A DNA stretch of 49,425 bases from Synergistaceae bacterium (GCA_031269875.1 JAISYM010000019.1:1-49425), one strand, 5' to 3'; positions 8,835 to 18,039 are shown, counted from the stretch's first letter. Numbers and translations: made by a program. Notes: generated by a model from the sequence alone, not told the origin.

Positions 8835-10370
8835 ATGGCGGAGAAAAAATATGTGGTAGCCATTGACCAGGGTACGACGAGTTCACGTTGTATGGTGTTC
8901 GACAAGAACGGACTTCCAGTTGTTTCCGATCAGATGGAACACGCCCAGATATTCCCGAAGCCGGGCTGGGTGGAGCACGACGCACAGGAGATTTGGGCGA
9001 GGGTCCAGGATGTCGTGAGAAACGCGCTCAAAAAAGGCAATATCTCGACGGACGAGATCGCCAGCATCGGCATCACGAACCAGCGCGAGACGACCGTCGT
9101 CTGGGAGAAGGCCACGGGCAAGCCGATATATAACGCTATAGTGTGGCAGTGTATGCGCACCGAGGACTTCTGCAAGGAGTGGCAGAAGTCTTCGGGGTGG
9201 GGCCAGGACGACACCGGCCAGGGCAAGGTCAAGGATCACACGGGGCTTTTGATCAGCCCCTACTTCTCCGGGACGAAGATAAAGTGGATACTGGATAACG
9301 TGCCGGGTTCGAGGGAAAAGGCCGCCAAGGGCGAGCTGCTCTTTGGCAACATCGACACATGGATTATCTGGAACCTCACCGGCGGGCCGAACGGCGGCGT
9401 ACACGTCACCGACGTCTCCAACGCGTCCAGAACGCTTTTGATGAACATAAAGACCCTCAAGTGGGACGAGGAGATGGCTAAATTCCTCGACGTCCCCATC
9501 GCGATGCTGCCGCAGATAAAGCCGTCGAGCGCGGTTTACGGCAACACGATCCCCGGAGGGCCATTCGGCGCGTCGATCCCGGTGGCGGGCGACTTGGGCG
9601 ACCAGCAGGCGGCGCTCTTCGGACAGGCCTGCTACAACAAGGGAGACACGAAGAACACATACGGGACGGGCTGCTTCATGCTGATGAACATCGGCGAGAC
9701 GCCCGTGCTGTCGAAGAACGGCCTCCTGACCACGGCGGGCTACAGCCTCGAAGAGGGCAAGTGCGTCTACGCGCTGGAGGGCTCCATCGCCATCACCGGC
9801 GCGGCCGTCCAGTGGCTGCGCGACAACCTGAAGATCGTAGACGAGTCCCCGGACAGCGAATATCTCGCTAACAAAGTCGACGACTGCGGCGGAGTCTATT
9901 TCGTACCGGCGTTCTCCGGCCTCTACGCCCCTTATTGGGATATGAACGCGCGCGGCATCATCGCCGGGCTGACCCGCTATGTCCGCAAGGAGCACATCAT
10001 CCGCGCCACGCTGGAGAGCATCTGCTATCAGACGCGCGACGTGGTCGAGGCGATGAACAAGGACTCCGGCGTGCCATTGGCAGAACTCAAAGTCGACGGC
10101 GGCGCTGTGAAGAACAACCTACTCATGCAGCTCCAGTCCAACATCCTTGGGGCAAAGGTCGTGCGCCCCGTCGTAAACGAGACGACGGCGCTCGGCGCGG
10201 CATACGCGGCTGGCCTCGCGGTCGGCTTCTGGACGAACGTGGACGACCTCCGCGCGAACTGGGCCGAGGATCTGACCTTCTCCCCGGTGTGGTCCGACGA
10301 GAAAAAAGAGGGCGGCTACAAGGAGTGGAAGAAGGCAATAGAGAAGTCCAAGGGTTGGGTTGAAGACTAA
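8835..10370 (+). CDS. glpK: Glycerol kinase
   Basis: Phosphorylates glycerol to sn-glycerol-3-phosphate with ATP. FGGY-family protein of 511 residues with the N-terminal phosphate-binding loop [10 protein letters not shown], glycerol-contacting Arg-Glu in NQRETTVVW, and the ADLGDQQ-type block (here [13 protein letters not shown]) carrying the catalytic Asp. The C-terminal [10 protein letters not shown] block is also present. A strong GGAGGG site (8821-8826) precedes the ATG. Follows dhaM by 50 nt and is followed by a large hairpin. Confidence 0.96.
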   Translation: MAEKKYVVAIDQGTTSSRCMVFDKNGLPVVSDQMEHAQIFPKPGWVEHDAQEIWARVQDVVRNALKKGNISTDEIASIGITNQRETTVVWEKATGKPIYNAIVWQCMRTEDFCKEWQKSSGWGQDDTGQGKVKDHTGLLISPYFSGTKIKWILDNVPGSREKAAKGELLFGNIDTWIIWNLTGGPNGGVHVTDVSNASRTLLMNIKTLKWDEEMAKFLDVPIAMLPQIKPSSAVYGNTIPGGPFGASIPVAGDLGDQQAALFGQACYNKGDTKNTYGTGCFMLMNIGETPVLSKNGLLTTAGYSLEEGKCVYALEGSIAITGAAVQWLRDNLKIVDESPDSEYLANKVDDCGGVYFVPAFSGLYAPYWDMNARGIIAGLTRYVRKEHIIRATLESICYQTRDVVEAMNKDSGVPLAELKVDGGAVKNNLLMQLQSNILGAKVVRPVVNETTALGAAYAAGLAVGFWTNVDDLRANWAEDLTFSPVWSDEKKEGGYKEWKKAIEKSKGWVED

Positions 10371-10380
10371 GTAATAACCG

Positions 10381-10418
10381 AGGCCCGCGCCGGGGAGCTT
10401 ATTCCCTGGCGCGGGCCT
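10381..10418 (+). terminator. Strong GC hairpin between glpK and the GlpA-like gene
   Basis: A 17-bp stem (10381-10397 with 10402-10418, two G-T wobbles) closed by a CTTA tetraloop, beginning 10 nt after the glpK stop. No T-run follows, so it is either an atypical terminator, an attenuator or an mRNA-stabilising element within the operon. Confidence 0.55.
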
Positions 10419-10449
10419 GTGGCCGCGGAAGTTTGGGAGGAGGATATCC

Positions 10450-11955
10450 TTGGTGGGCAGCGTCAAGGAAAACGGTAATTTCGACGTACTCATTATAGGT
10501 TGTGGGATAGTGGGCGCTACGATAGCGCGCGAGCTGTCCCGTTATACTATGAAAACGGCTGTTTTGGAGAGGGCTTCCGATATTCCGTTCGGCGCGAGCC
10601 GGGCGAACAGCTCGATGATACACGGCGGTTTCGACGACGAGCCGGGAAGCGCGAAGGCGAAGTTCTGTCCGGCTGGCAACAGGATGTACCACACTCTCTG
10701 CGAGGAGCTGGACTTCAAGCTCAGGAAATTCGGCTCCTTCGTGTGCGCCAGAGGGGAATCCGAGGAGCGTCACCTGAAGAAGCTCTATGAACAGGGCAAG
10801 GCGAACGGTACGGTTGGCATGGAGATCATTTCCGGTCAGAAGCTCCGCGAAAAAGAGCCCAACACGTCGCCGGAAATTACCGCCGCGCTCTGGTGCGAGT
10901 CTGGGGCGATAGTGAACAACTTCGAGGCGACGCTGGCTTTTATCGACAACGCCAGGCAAAACGGCGTCTCGCTCTATATGGAGACAGAGGTAACGGCGAT
11001 TATTTTCGACGAATCACGCTCGAGCGTTCGCGGCGTCTCGACGAACAGGGGAAATTTCTACGCTCCGGTCATAATAAACGCCTCCGGCGTCTACGCGGAC
11101 GTAATTTCGCGCATGGTCGGGGACGACAGCTTCATCATTCACCCCACCAGGGGGGAATACTTTATCTTTGACAAGGCCGTAGGCAATTTCGTCACGTCGT
11201 TCCTCTTTTCATGCCCCTCGAAGCTGGGCAAGGGAATAACGGTGACGCACACGGCGGACGACAATCTCTTGATCGGTCCCACGTCCGTCGAGCAGGACGA
11301 CAGGGAGAACAGAAACACCACGGCCTCCGGTCTGGACGAGACCTTCGAGGGCGCGGCGCGTCTTGTACCCGGAATCCCAAGAAACATGGCCATCACGACA
11401 TTTGCCGGCGTCCGGGCAAACATAAGCACGGGCGACTTTTACATTAAGGCCCTTGAGCGGCCGCTGGGATTCATCAATGTGGCGGGAATCAAGTCTCCCG
11501 GTTTCACGAGCGCTCCGGCTATCGCTCTTTACGTCACGGAACTCATCAGGGAAAACCTGGGCGACGTCGTTAAATTTGAAAAAGACCCGGCCTTCGTACC
11601 GGAGAGAAAACATATACCGCGCTTTATAGACCTCAGCGCAGGGGAGAGACAGCGCCTCGCCGCGTCCGACCCCAAATGGGGCCAGATAGTCTGCCGCTGT
11701 GAGAGCGTGACGGAAGCTCAGGTCGTGGAGGCGATTCGCAGGGGGGCTCGCACCGTGGCCGCCGTAAAACTTTGGGTGCGCCCCGGAACAGGCCGCTGTC
11801 AGGGTGGCTTCTGCGCTCCAAGGGTAGTCGAAATTCTGGCTAGAGAGCTGGGTGTCTCACCGCTTGAAATAACGCGCCACGGAGGAAATTCACACATGCT
11901 TACCAGCAGAACGAAAGAACCTATTTTACAAGACTTGCCGGGGGCGCCGCTATGA
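10450..11955 (+). CDS. GlpA-like FAD-dependent glycerol-3-phosphate dehydrogenase subunit
   Basis: Probable anaerobic glycerol-3-phosphate oxidase, giving DHAP. The 501-residue protein has an N-terminal FAD-binding dinucleotide fold (LIIGCGIVGATIA, 14-26), a DAO-type oxidoreductase core, and a C-terminal BFD-like [2Fe-2S] domain with C415-x-C417 and C450-x4-C455. Start is TTG at 10450 or GTG at 10453, both served by the GGAGGAGG site; the choice is open. Its stop overlaps the next gene as ATGA. Related enzymes can act on other hydroxy acids, but the place after glpK supports glycerol-3-phosphate. Confidence 0.85.
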   Translation: MVGSVKENGNFDVLIIGCGIVGATIARELSRYTMKTAVLERASDIPFGASRANSSMIHGGFDDEPGSAKAKFCPAGNRMYHTLCEELDFKLRKFGSFVCARGESEERHLKKLYEQGKANGTVGMEIISGQKLREKEPNTSPEITAALWCESGAIVNNFEATLAFIDNARQNGVSLYMETEVTAIIFDESRSSVRGVSTNRGNFYAPVIINASGVYADVISRMVGDDSFIIHPTRGEYFIFDKAVGNFVTSFLFSCPSKLGKGITVTHTADDNLLIGPTSVEQDDRENRNTTASGLDETFEGAARLVPGIPRNMAITTFAGVRANISTGDFYIKALERPLGFINVAGIKSPGFTSAPAIALYVTELIRENLGDVVKFEKDPAFVPERKHIPRFIDLSAGERQRLAASDPKWGQIVCRCESVTEAQVVEAIRRGARTVAAVKLWVRPGTGRCQGGFCAPRVVEILARELGVSPLEITRHGGNSHMLTSRTKEPILQDLPGAPL

Positions 11956-13244
11956 GCGACGGCGGGAGCATTGTCGATGTAGCCGTAATCGGCGGAGGCC
12001 CGGCTGGAATTGCCGCCGCTATAGCCGCTCGCAAGGAAGGCGCCCGTAAGGTGGTCGTCTACGAGCGGGACTGGGAGGCGGGTGGAATATTACAGCAGTG
12101 CATCCACCCCGGCTTCGGGTTGCACATGTTCGGGGAGGAGCTGACCGGCCCTGAGTACATGGACAGATACCTTAAACAGGCTAAGGAGGCCGGCGTCGAA
12201 TTTGCGCTGAACACTATGGTCTTTCAGATGGACCCGCCGAATGAGACCGATGACGGGCGGCGGAGCGCGTCGTTCTGGGTGATGAACCCGAATACCGGCA
12301 TTGAAAGGGTAAGGGCCAAGTCCGTCGTTCTCGCGATGGGGTGCCGCGAGCGTCCGGCCGGAGCGCTGGGGATAGCGGGCACCAGGCCCGCCGGCGTCTA
12401 CACCGCCGGCACCGCGCAGCGTTTTGTAAACATGGAGGGGCTCATGCCGGGGAAAAAGGTCGTCATCATGGGGACCGGCGATATCGGACTCATCATGGCG
12501 CGCCGCATGGTACTCGAAGGGGCGGAGGTCGTGGCCGTATTCGAGATCATGCCCTGGGTGTCGGGCCTCAGGCGGAATATAGCCCAATGCCTCGACGACT
12601 TCGGAATACCCTACTATCTGGAACACAGCGTCCGCGAACTGCACGGGCGCGACAGGCTGGAGGGAATCTCCGTGGTTCAGATAGGCAAGGACAGAAAGCC
12701 TATAGACGGTACAGAGCGCTTTATCGGGTGCGACACGCTTCTTCTGGCCGTCGGTCTGATACCGGAAAACGAGCTTTCGCGGATGGCCGGGATAGAGCTG
12801 GAGGCGTCTACAAACGGGCCCGCGGTGAATGAGCTGCTTCAGACGAGCGCCGAGTGCGTATTCGCGGCCGGCAACGTCGTGGTAGTGTACGACCTGGTCG
12901 ACTTCGTGAGCGAGGCCGGGGAGAGGGCCGGAAGCAGCGCGGCGCTCTATGCCCTTGGAAAGCTCGGCAAAGGGCCGAGGGAGTTTGCCGTCGAGACGAC
13001 GCCCAACATAAGAGTCGTCTCCCCGCAGAAGCTCTGCGGCGCGCGCGACACCACCGTATTCCTCCGCGTCGCCGAACCCATAGAGGGCAGATGCAAACTC
13101 TACGCGGAACCCGGAATATTCAGCCAGACGCTCCGCTACGCCAGACCCGGCGAGATGAACGAGGTCAAGATTGACGCGCAAAAGCTGCGGGCGCTGCCCG
13201 GTGACGTAAAGAGCATAAAAATCGGCCTGGAAGCCGTAAAATAA
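11952..13244 (+). CDS. GlpB-like NAD(P)/FAD-dependent oxidoreductase
   Basis: Two-dinucleotide-fold flavoprotein of 430 residues: FAD motif AVIGGGPAGIAAAIA near residue 11 and a second nucleotide fold VIMGTGDIGLIMA near 171. It belongs to the group found next to GlpA-like proteins and DUF1667 proteins in anaerobes, where it probably passes electrons from the glycerol-3-phosphate dehydrogenase to an NAD(P) or quinone pool. Overlaps the upstream gene by 4 nt. A heme- or quinone-linked role is not visible in the sequence. Function inferred from context. Confidence 0.82.
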   Translation: MSDGGSIVDVAVIGGGPAGIAAAIAARKEGARKVVVYERDWEAGGILQQCIHPGFGLHMFGEELTGPEYMDRYLKQAKEAGVEFALNTMVFQMDPPNETDDGRRSASFWVMNPNTGIERVRAKSVVLAMGCRERPAGALGIAGTRPAGVYTAGTAQRFVNMEGLMPGKKVVIMGTGDIGLIMARRMVLEGAEVVAVFEIMPWVSGLRRNIAQCLDDFGIPYYLEHSVRELHGRDRLEGISVVQIGKDRKPIDGTERFIGCDTLLLAVGLIPENELSRMAGIELEASTNGPAVNELLQTSAECVFAAGNVVVVYDLVDFVSEAGERAGSSAALYALGKLGKGPREFAVETTPNIRVVSPQKLCGARDTTVFLRVAEPIEGRCKLYAEPGIFSQTLRYARPGEMNEVKIDAQKLRALPGDVKSIKIGLEAVK

Positions 13245-13281
13245 AGATTGAGAAATATCTGCGGGGTTGTGGAGGATTGAC

Positions 13282-13659
13282 ATGGCTTTGAACGAGGAGA
13301 CCAAAAAATTTCTGTGCGTTTCCTGCCCGGTTGGCTGCCTCCTGAAGGTGACCGTACGGGGGCAGGAGGTTCTAAGCGTAGAGGACAACGGCTGTCCGCT
13401 GGGGGTGAAGTACGCCCAAAACGAGGTTGTAAACCCCGTTCGCACGTTCACCTCTACCGTGAGAGTGAGCGGCGCCTCGCTTCCAGTATGTCCCGTTCGC
13501 AGCAGGACGCCTCTGCCGCTGTCAAAGGTTCGTGACGTAACGATGGAAGTGGCGTTCGCGCGCGCCGACGCGCCGATTTCTATAGGGCAGGTCATTATTG
13601 GTGACATTTGCGGCACAGGAATTGATATAATTGCCAGCAGGTCACTTGAGAAACGCTGA
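13282..13659 (+). CDS. DUF1667 protein, cysteine-rich partner of the GlpA/GlpB-like pair
   Basis: A 125-residue protein starting with a cysteine cluster (CVSCPVGC, then CPLG) that could bind an Fe-S cluster or zinc. The ATG at 13282 is preferred over an in-frame TTG at 13267 because GGAGG lies at 13271-13275, directly before it. It is the usual third member of the GlpA-like/GlpB-like set and may be an electron-transfer subunit. The -35 box of the next operon lies inside its 3' end. Confidence 0.82.
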   Translation: MALNEETKKFLCVSCPVGCLLKVTVRGQEVLSVEDNGCPLGVKYAQNEVVNPVRTFTSTVRVSGASLPVCPVRSRTPLPLSKVRDVTMEVAFARADAPISIGQVIIGDICGTGIDIIASRSLEKR

Positions 13660-13673
13660 TTTTTCGCTATAAT
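13646..13673 (+). promoter_or_regulatory. Sigma-70 promoter of the BMC operon
   Basis: TTGAGA (13646-13651), a 16-bp spacer and a consensus TATAAT (13668-13673). Transcription should begin near 13680, about 30 nt before pduU. No other promoter of this quality is seen inside the BMC cluster. Confidence 0.75.
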
Positions 13674-13692
13674 TTCATAACACATAGCGAAA
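13662..13692. promoter_or_regulatory. Operator-like inverted repeat over the BMC promoter
   Basis: TTTCGCTAT (13662-13670) and ATAGCGAAA (13684-13692) are perfect 9-bp inverted arms with a 13-bp spacer. The left arm covers half of the -10 box and the right arm lies just past the expected start site, which is the classic place for a repressor. Because the left arm is upstream of the start site it is unlikely to act as an RNA hairpin. Confidence 0.7.
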
Positions 13693-13711
13693 GTTTTAAG
13701 GAGAAGAGCGG

Positions 13712-14062
13712 ATGGCTTACGACGCCGGAGAAAAGACGAGGATCATTCAGGAGTTTGTCCCTGGAAAACAGGTGACCATCGCCCACATCATCGCAAACCC
13801 CAACAGGGATATTTGTGAGAGAATCGGGGTGGACAATAAAGGCGCTGTGGGTATAATGACTATAACTCCAGGGGAAGGTTCAATCATCGCGGCGGACGCG
13901 GCTTCAAAATCCGCTAACGTCAAGGTGGAATTTGTCGACCGGTTTACTGGAGGATTGGTCTTCAGCGGAGAGGTTTCCGCCGTCGAGTCGGCACTCTTAA
14001 ACGCAATGCACGCTCTATCCAATATTTTAGGGTTCGCCTCAGCCTCGATCACGAGGAGTTAG
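13712..14062 (+). CDS. pduU: BMC shell protein PduU/EutS type (circularly permuted hexamer)
   Basis: Shell component of a bacterial microcompartment. The 116-residue protein matches PduU closely: an N-terminal strand ([16 protein letters not shown]), a central [13 protein letters not shown] segment and the C-terminal end ASITRS. In this family the BMC fold is circularly permuted and the hexamer carries a small beta barrel over the pore. AAGGAG precedes the ATG. First gene of the BMC operon, next to pduV, its known partner in Salmonella. Confidence 0.94.
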   Translation: MAYDAGEKTRIIQEFVPGKQVTIAHIIANPNRDICERIGVDNKGAVGIMTITPGEGSIIAADAASKSANVKVEFVDRFTGGLVFSGEVSAVESALLNAMHALSNILGFASASITRS

Positions 14063-14066
14063 CGGG

Positions 14067-14546
14067 GTGGATGGCGGGCCGGAATACCTTCAGGGAAACA
14101 AGAGGCTTATGGTCGCCGGCCCGACTAAGGCCGGAAAGTCCACTCTCCTGAAGGCGCTCGGCTACATAGACGAAGTTAGCAAAACCCAGATGGTCGTTCA
14201 CGGGGATTTTTTCATCGACACGCCTGGGGAGTTATTGAATCACCTATATCTTTACAGGTCTTTGCTTCAAAACGCGAACAAAGCGGGACTCGTCCTCTTT
14301 CTCGCGGACCCAACACAGACATCTCGCTACCCGCCAAAGTTCAACACCGCTATAAGGGGCGCGGTACTGGGGGTTGTTACAAAGATTGACATAGCGACGG
14401 AGCCCATGATACAGAAATCCGCACGGGCTCTAGTTGTAGCAGGCGCTAGGGAGGTGATGCGCTGTTCATCAGTGACAGGCGAAGGAATACCGCAGTTGAG
14501 AGTTAAAATTGAGAGCATTCTGGGAGGTGCATCAGATGAACGGTGA
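14067..14546 (+). CDS. pduV: PduV/EutP-family small GTPase-like protein
   Basis: P-loop protein of 159 residues with Walker [10 protein letters not shown] (18-26), a switch-like DTPGE (51-55) and the base-recognition motif TKID (105-108). In Salmonella, PduV binds the outside of the shell through PduU and may link the compartment to filaments. Start GTG at 14067 lies 4 nt after pduU, with AGGAG at 14053-14057; the conserved core begins at KRLMVAGP, so the first 11 residues are an extension. Overlaps the next gene by 11 nt. Confidence 0.88.
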   Translation: MDGGPEYLQGNKRLMVAGPTKAGKSTLLKALGYIDEVSKTQMVVHGDFFIDTPGELLNHLYLYRSLLQNANKAGLVLFLADPTQTSRYPPKFNTAIRGAVLGVVTKIDIATEPMIQKSARALVVAGAREVMRCSSVTGEGIPQLRVKIESILGGASDER

Positions 14547-14814
14547 AGCGCTTGGCATGATCGAGACCAGGGGACTGGTAGGGGCGATCGAGGCCGCTGA
14601 CGCAATGGTCAAGGCCGCGAATGTCCACTTGATCGGCTATGAAAAGATCGGTTCCGGATACGTGACGGTGATGGTGCGAGGGGATGTAGGAGCGGTGAAG
14701 GCGGCTACTGACGCCGGCGCCGCAGCCGCTAAGAAGGTCGGCGAGATTATATCCGTACACGTCATCCCGCGTCCGCATACCGACACGGAAAAAATTCTTC
14801 CTAAAATGGGTTAA
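14536..14814 (+). CDS. pduA: BMC hexameric shell protein PduA/PduJ type
   Basis: A 92-residue single BMC-domain protein that tiles the shell facets and forms the pores for small polar substrates. Recognised by [18 protein letters not shown] and the pore-side KIGSG segment (45-49), followed by [13 protein letters not shown] and the HVIPRPH end. Start ATG 14536 has GGAGG at 14523-14527. A close paralogue lies at 21735. Confidence 0.95.
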   Translation: MNGEALGMIETRGLVGAIEAADAMVKAANVHLIGYEKIGSGYVTVMVRGDVGAVKAATDAGAAAAKKVGEIISVHVIPRPHTDTEKILPKMG

Positions 14815-14844
14815 AACTCTTTCCAATATGAGGAGGTGCGATAG

Positions 14845-15636
14845 ATGGAGCAAGAAACTGTAAAAAAAGTAATGGATGAGGTAATGAAGAGGTTTGCCAG
14901 CGAGGCTCCTGGTGAGTCAAAACCGGTAGAGGAGGCTTGCTGTGTCCCGGCAGCTTGCACAGAGTACATCGGAACGGCGATGGGGCACACCATCGGCCTT
15001 GTGATCGCGAACGTGGAGGGGCGTCTTCACGAGCTTATGGGCATCGACAAGAAATACCGCTCGATCGGCATACTCTCTGACCGCGTCGGAGCCGGCCCGC
15101 AGCTCATGGCGGCCGACGAAGCCGTCAAAGCCACCAACACCGAGATAGTCTCCGCCGAGATGTGCCGCGACACAGAGGGCGGATGCGGACACGGCGCTCT
15201 CATAATCTTCGGCGCCGAGGACGTATCCGACGCGAAGCGCGCCATCGAGGTCTCCCTCAAGGAACTGCCGAAGTTCTTCGGCGACGTTTGGGCGAATGAA
15301 GTCGGTTACCTGGAACTCCAGTACACCGCTCGCGCCAGCTACTGCCTTAACAAGGCCCTGGGCGCTCCTGTAGGCCGCGCTTTCGGTCTCATTCTGGGCG
15401 CTCCCGCCGGTATCGGCGTCGTAATCAGCGATACCGCGCTGAAGGCGGCCGAGGTGGAGGCGTATCAGTACTGCTCGCCCGCGAAGGGCACCTGCTTCAC
15501 CAATGAGGCTTTTGTCATGGTGAGCGGCGATTCCGGCGCCGTCCGTCAGTCCATTATCTCCGCCCGCGACGTAGGCGTGAAACTGCTCCATTCTCTGGGA
15601 GGCAAGGCGAAGTCGGCTACGGTCCCATACATTTAG
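14845..15636 (+). CDS. pduB: BMC tandem-domain trimeric shell protein PduB
   Basis: A 263-residue shell protein with two fused BMC domains of the PduB/EutL kind, which form pseudohexameric trimers. Conserved blocks include EYIGTAMGHTIGLVIANV and the second-half LGAPVGRAFGLILGAPAG. The N-terminal 25 residues form an amphipathic helix (QETVKKVMDEVMKRF) like the PduB extension that joins shell to enzyme core in Salmonella. GGAGG precedes the ATG. Confidence 0.94.
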   Translation: MEQETVKKVMDEVMKRFASEAPGESKPVEEACCVPAACTEYIGTAMGHTIGLVIANVEGRLHELMGIDKKYRSIGILSDRVGAGPQLMAADEAVKATNTEIVSAEMCRDTEGGCGHGALIIFGAEDVSDAKRAIEVSLKELPKFFGDVWANEVGYLELQYTARASYCLNKALGAPVGRAFGLILGAPAGIGVVISDTALKAAEVEAYQYCSPAKGTCFTNEAFVMVSGDSGAVRQSIISARDVGVKLLHSLGGKAKSATVPYI

Positions 15637-15675
15637 GAATTCCCGGGAATACGCAGAGTTAAGGAGGTGGCTTTT

Positions 15676-17349
15676 ATGGCAGTAAGCAAGCGCAGTAAGA
15701 GATTTGAGGTGCTGGAAAACCGCCCTGTTCATAAAGACGGATTTATCGGCGAGTGGATCGACGTTGGCCTCATCGCTATGGGCAGCCCAAATGACCCGAA
15801 ACCTTCTATCAGGATAGAGGGCGACAAGGTCGTGGAGATGGACGGCAGACGCCGCGAGGAATTCTCCATGATCGAGCAGTTCGTCGCCGACTATGCTATA
15901 AACGTCAAGAACGCCCCGGAGGCTATGGCGAAGAGCGAGCTGGAGATAGCCAGGATGCTCGTCGACGTAAATGTTCCCCGCGGCGAATGTATCCGTGTTA
16001 TGACGGCCCTTACCCCGGCGAAGATAGCCCGGGTCATGGACAGTCTCAACATAGTCGAGATAATGATGGCGATGCAGAAGATGCGCTGCCGCCAGACGCC
16101 CGGCAACCAGTGCCATATCACGAACGTCAAGGATCACCCCGTTCTTTTGGCCGCTGACGCCGCCGAAGGCGCACTCCGCGGCTTCATAGAAATGGAGACT
16201 ACAGTCGGCATAGTCCGCTACGGCGCGTTCAACGCCCTTGCGCTTTTGGTGGGAGGCCAGACCGGTCGCCGCGGTACGCTCACGCAGGACGCGCTCGAGG
16301 AGGCCTTTGAGCTCGAGGTCGGCATGAGGGGTCTCACGAGCTACGCGGAGACAGTTTCCGTATACGGCACGGAGAGCGTGTTCGTGGACGGCGACGATAC
16401 GCCGTGGTCGAAGTCCTTCTTGGCATCCGCCTACGCGAGCCGCGGGCTCAAGATGCGTTTCACCTCCGGCACGGGCTCCGAGGTTCAGATGGGCGCCGCC
16501 GAAGGCAAATCTATGCTTTACCTCGAAGTGCTGTGCATCATGGTCACGAAGGGCGCGGGAGTTCAAGGACTACAGAACGGCTCCATCTCCTGTATCGGCG
16601 TTCCCGGCGCTGTCCCGTCCGGATTGCGAGCCATCGCCTGCGAGAACCTTGTTACGATGTGCCTCGATCTCGAAGTCGCTTCCGGCAACGACCAGACGTT
16701 CTCCCACTCCGACCAGCGCCGCACGGCGCGCACCATCCCCCAGCTATTCCCAGGCACGGACCTCATCTTCTCCGGCTACGCGGCAGAGCCCAACTACGAC
16801 AATATGTTCGCGGGCTCCAACTGGGATATTGACGACATGGACGACTTCCTCTCCATCCAGCGCGACTTCAAGGTCGACGGCGGGCTTCGTCCGGTCAGCG
16901 AGGAAGACGTTATCGCGATCCGCAATAAGGCGGCGCGCGCGCTTCAGGCCGTATTCGCCGAACTCGGCTTCCCGCCGATTACGGACGAAGAGGTCGAACT
17001 GGCCACATACGCCCACGGTACAAAAGATGTGGGCGATCGCAACATCCCAGAGGATTTGAAGGCTACGGAGCGTCTAATGAAGGAAGGCATCACTGGCGTC
17101 GATGTAGCGAAAGCCCTTGCCAAGCGCGGTTTCCGCGATATAGCCGAGTCGATAATACTCATGATGCGTCAGCGCGTCGCCGGAGACTATCTCCAGACAT
17201 CCGCCTGGATCGACAGCGACGGCGCCGTTTACAGCGCGGTTAACGACCCCAACACGTACGCGGGGCCAGGCACCGGCTACAAGATGTCAGACGGCCGCTG
17301 GAACGAGATCAAGTCGATTCCGTGGGCTGTTCGCGCTGAGGATGTCTAG
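15676..17349 (+). CDS. pduC: B12-dependent glycerol/propanediol dehydratase, large subunit
   Basis: Radical enzyme that dehydrates glycerol to 3-hydroxypropionaldehyde or 1,2-propanediol to propionaldehyde. The 557-residue protein aligns throughout with Klebsiella diol and glycerol dehydratases. The active-site set is intact with an offset of four: Q145, H147, E174, E225, Q300, D339, S366. Many positions look closer to glycerol dehydratase, for example YAETVSVYGTE, LEVAS and RQRVAGDYLQTSA, and the neighbours are glycerol genes, but both substrates are possible. Residue 146 is Cys where Klebsiella has Ala. Start ATG 15676 follows GGAGG; an in-frame GTG at 15667 lies inside that site. Confidence 0.95.
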   Translation: MAVSKRSKRFEVLENRPVHKDGFIGEWIDVGLIAMGSPNDPKPSIRIEGDKVVEMDGRRREEFSMIEQFVADYAINVKNAPEAMAKSELEIARMLVDVNVPRGECIRVMTALTPAKIARVMDSLNIVEIMMAMQKMRCRQTPGNQCHITNVKDHPVLLAADAAEGALRGFIEMETTVGIVRYGAFNALALLVGGQTGRRGTLTQDALEEAFELEVGMRGLTSYAETVSVYGTESVFVDGDDTPWSKSFLASAYASRGLKMRFTSGTGSEVQMGAAEGKSMLYLEVLCIMVTKGAGVQGLQNGSISCIGVPGAVPSGLRAIACENLVTMCLDLEVASGNDQTFSHSDQRRTARTIPQLFPGTDLIFSGYAAEPNYDNMFAGSNWDIDDMDDFLSIQRDFKVDGGLRPVSEEDVIAIRNKAARALQAVFAELGFPPITDEEVELATYAHGTKDVGDRNIPEDLKATERLMKEGITGVDVAKALAKRGFRDIAESIILMMRQRVAGDYLQTSAWIDSDGAVYSAVNDPNTYAGPGTGYKMSDGRWNEIKSIPWAVRAEDV

Positions 17350-17369
17350 GAAGAGGGGGGGAAATAGAT

Positions 17370-18026
17370 ATGCAGATAAATACCGAACTGCTGGAAAAAA
17401 TCGTAGCTGAAGTCCTTGCGGAGATCGGCGGCGGATCTTCAGGCGCTTCTGTGGCGACAGCGGCGCCGGAAGAGGTCGCCGGAGTAAAATTGACCGAGAC
17501 CGGCAAAGCCGCTCGCGGCACTGACCCTAAAGAAGTCGTCCTCGCGATATCTCCGGCGTTTGCGACTACATTTAAAAAAACAATCACCGGTATTCCTCTT
17601 GCCGATGTCCTGAGGCAGGTATTCGCCGGCGTTGAGGAAGAGGGCCTTCACGTTCGCGTAATCCGCGTTTACCACACGGCGGACGTCGCTTTTATGTCGC
17701 ACCTGGGAGCAAGGCTCTCCGGCTCCGGGATAGGCATTGGGATTCTCTCGCGCGGAACTTCGATAATCCACCAGCGTGACCTGAACCCCCTGTCGAATCT
17801 GGAACTTTTCCCGCAGGCGCCCGTCATTGACCTCCCGGCCTTCCGCGCTATCGGCAAAAACGCGGCCAAGTACGCGAAGGGCGAGAGCCCGAATCCTGTT
17901 CCGACGAAAAACGATCCGATGGCGCGCCCGCGTTACCAGGGGCTTGCCGCTCTCCTGCACAACAAGGAGGCGAGCTTCATTGATCGTTCGAAAGCTCCGC
18001 AGGAGCTGTCGGTGACTTTCGAATAG
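17370..18026 (+). CDS. pduD: Glycerol/propanediol dehydratase, medium subunit
   Basis: Beta subunit of the dehydratase, 218 residues, needed for cobalamin binding. The first 18 residues (INTELLEKIVAEVLAEIG) are an amphipathic helix followed by a Gly/Ser/Ala-rich linker, the usual N-terminal encapsulation signal that brings the enzyme into the compartment. The core has GAR..GSGIGIGILSRG and LNPLSNLELFPQAP as in PduD. Lies between pduC and pduE with short gaps. Confidence 0.94.
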   Translation: MQINTELLEKIVAEVLAEIGGGSSGASVATAAPEEVAGVKLTETGKAARGTDPKEVVLAISPAFATTFKKTITGIPLADVLRQVFAGVEEEGLHVRVIRVYHTADVAFMSHLGARLSGSGIGIGILSRGTSIIHQRDLNPLSNLELFPQAPVIDLPAFRAIGKNAAKYAKGESPNPVPTKNDPMARPRYQGLAALLHNKEASFIDRSKAPQELSVTFE

Positions 18027-18039
18027 GGGGGATATAATT

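Noticed and set aside
8883-9995. A 370-codon open frame on the minus strand inside glpK
   Set aside because: Antisense shadow of a well-conserved gene, without motif or partner.
12090-13685. A 531-codon open frame on the minus strand opposite the GlpB-like gene
   Set aside because: Same reason; no motif, and it covers the DUF1667 gene and the BMC promoter.
14917-16566. A 549-codon open frame on the minus strand opposite pduB and pduC
   Set aside because: It is a shadow of GC-rich codon use: both plus-strand genes are full-length with intact motifs, and the antisense translation has no recognisable domain.
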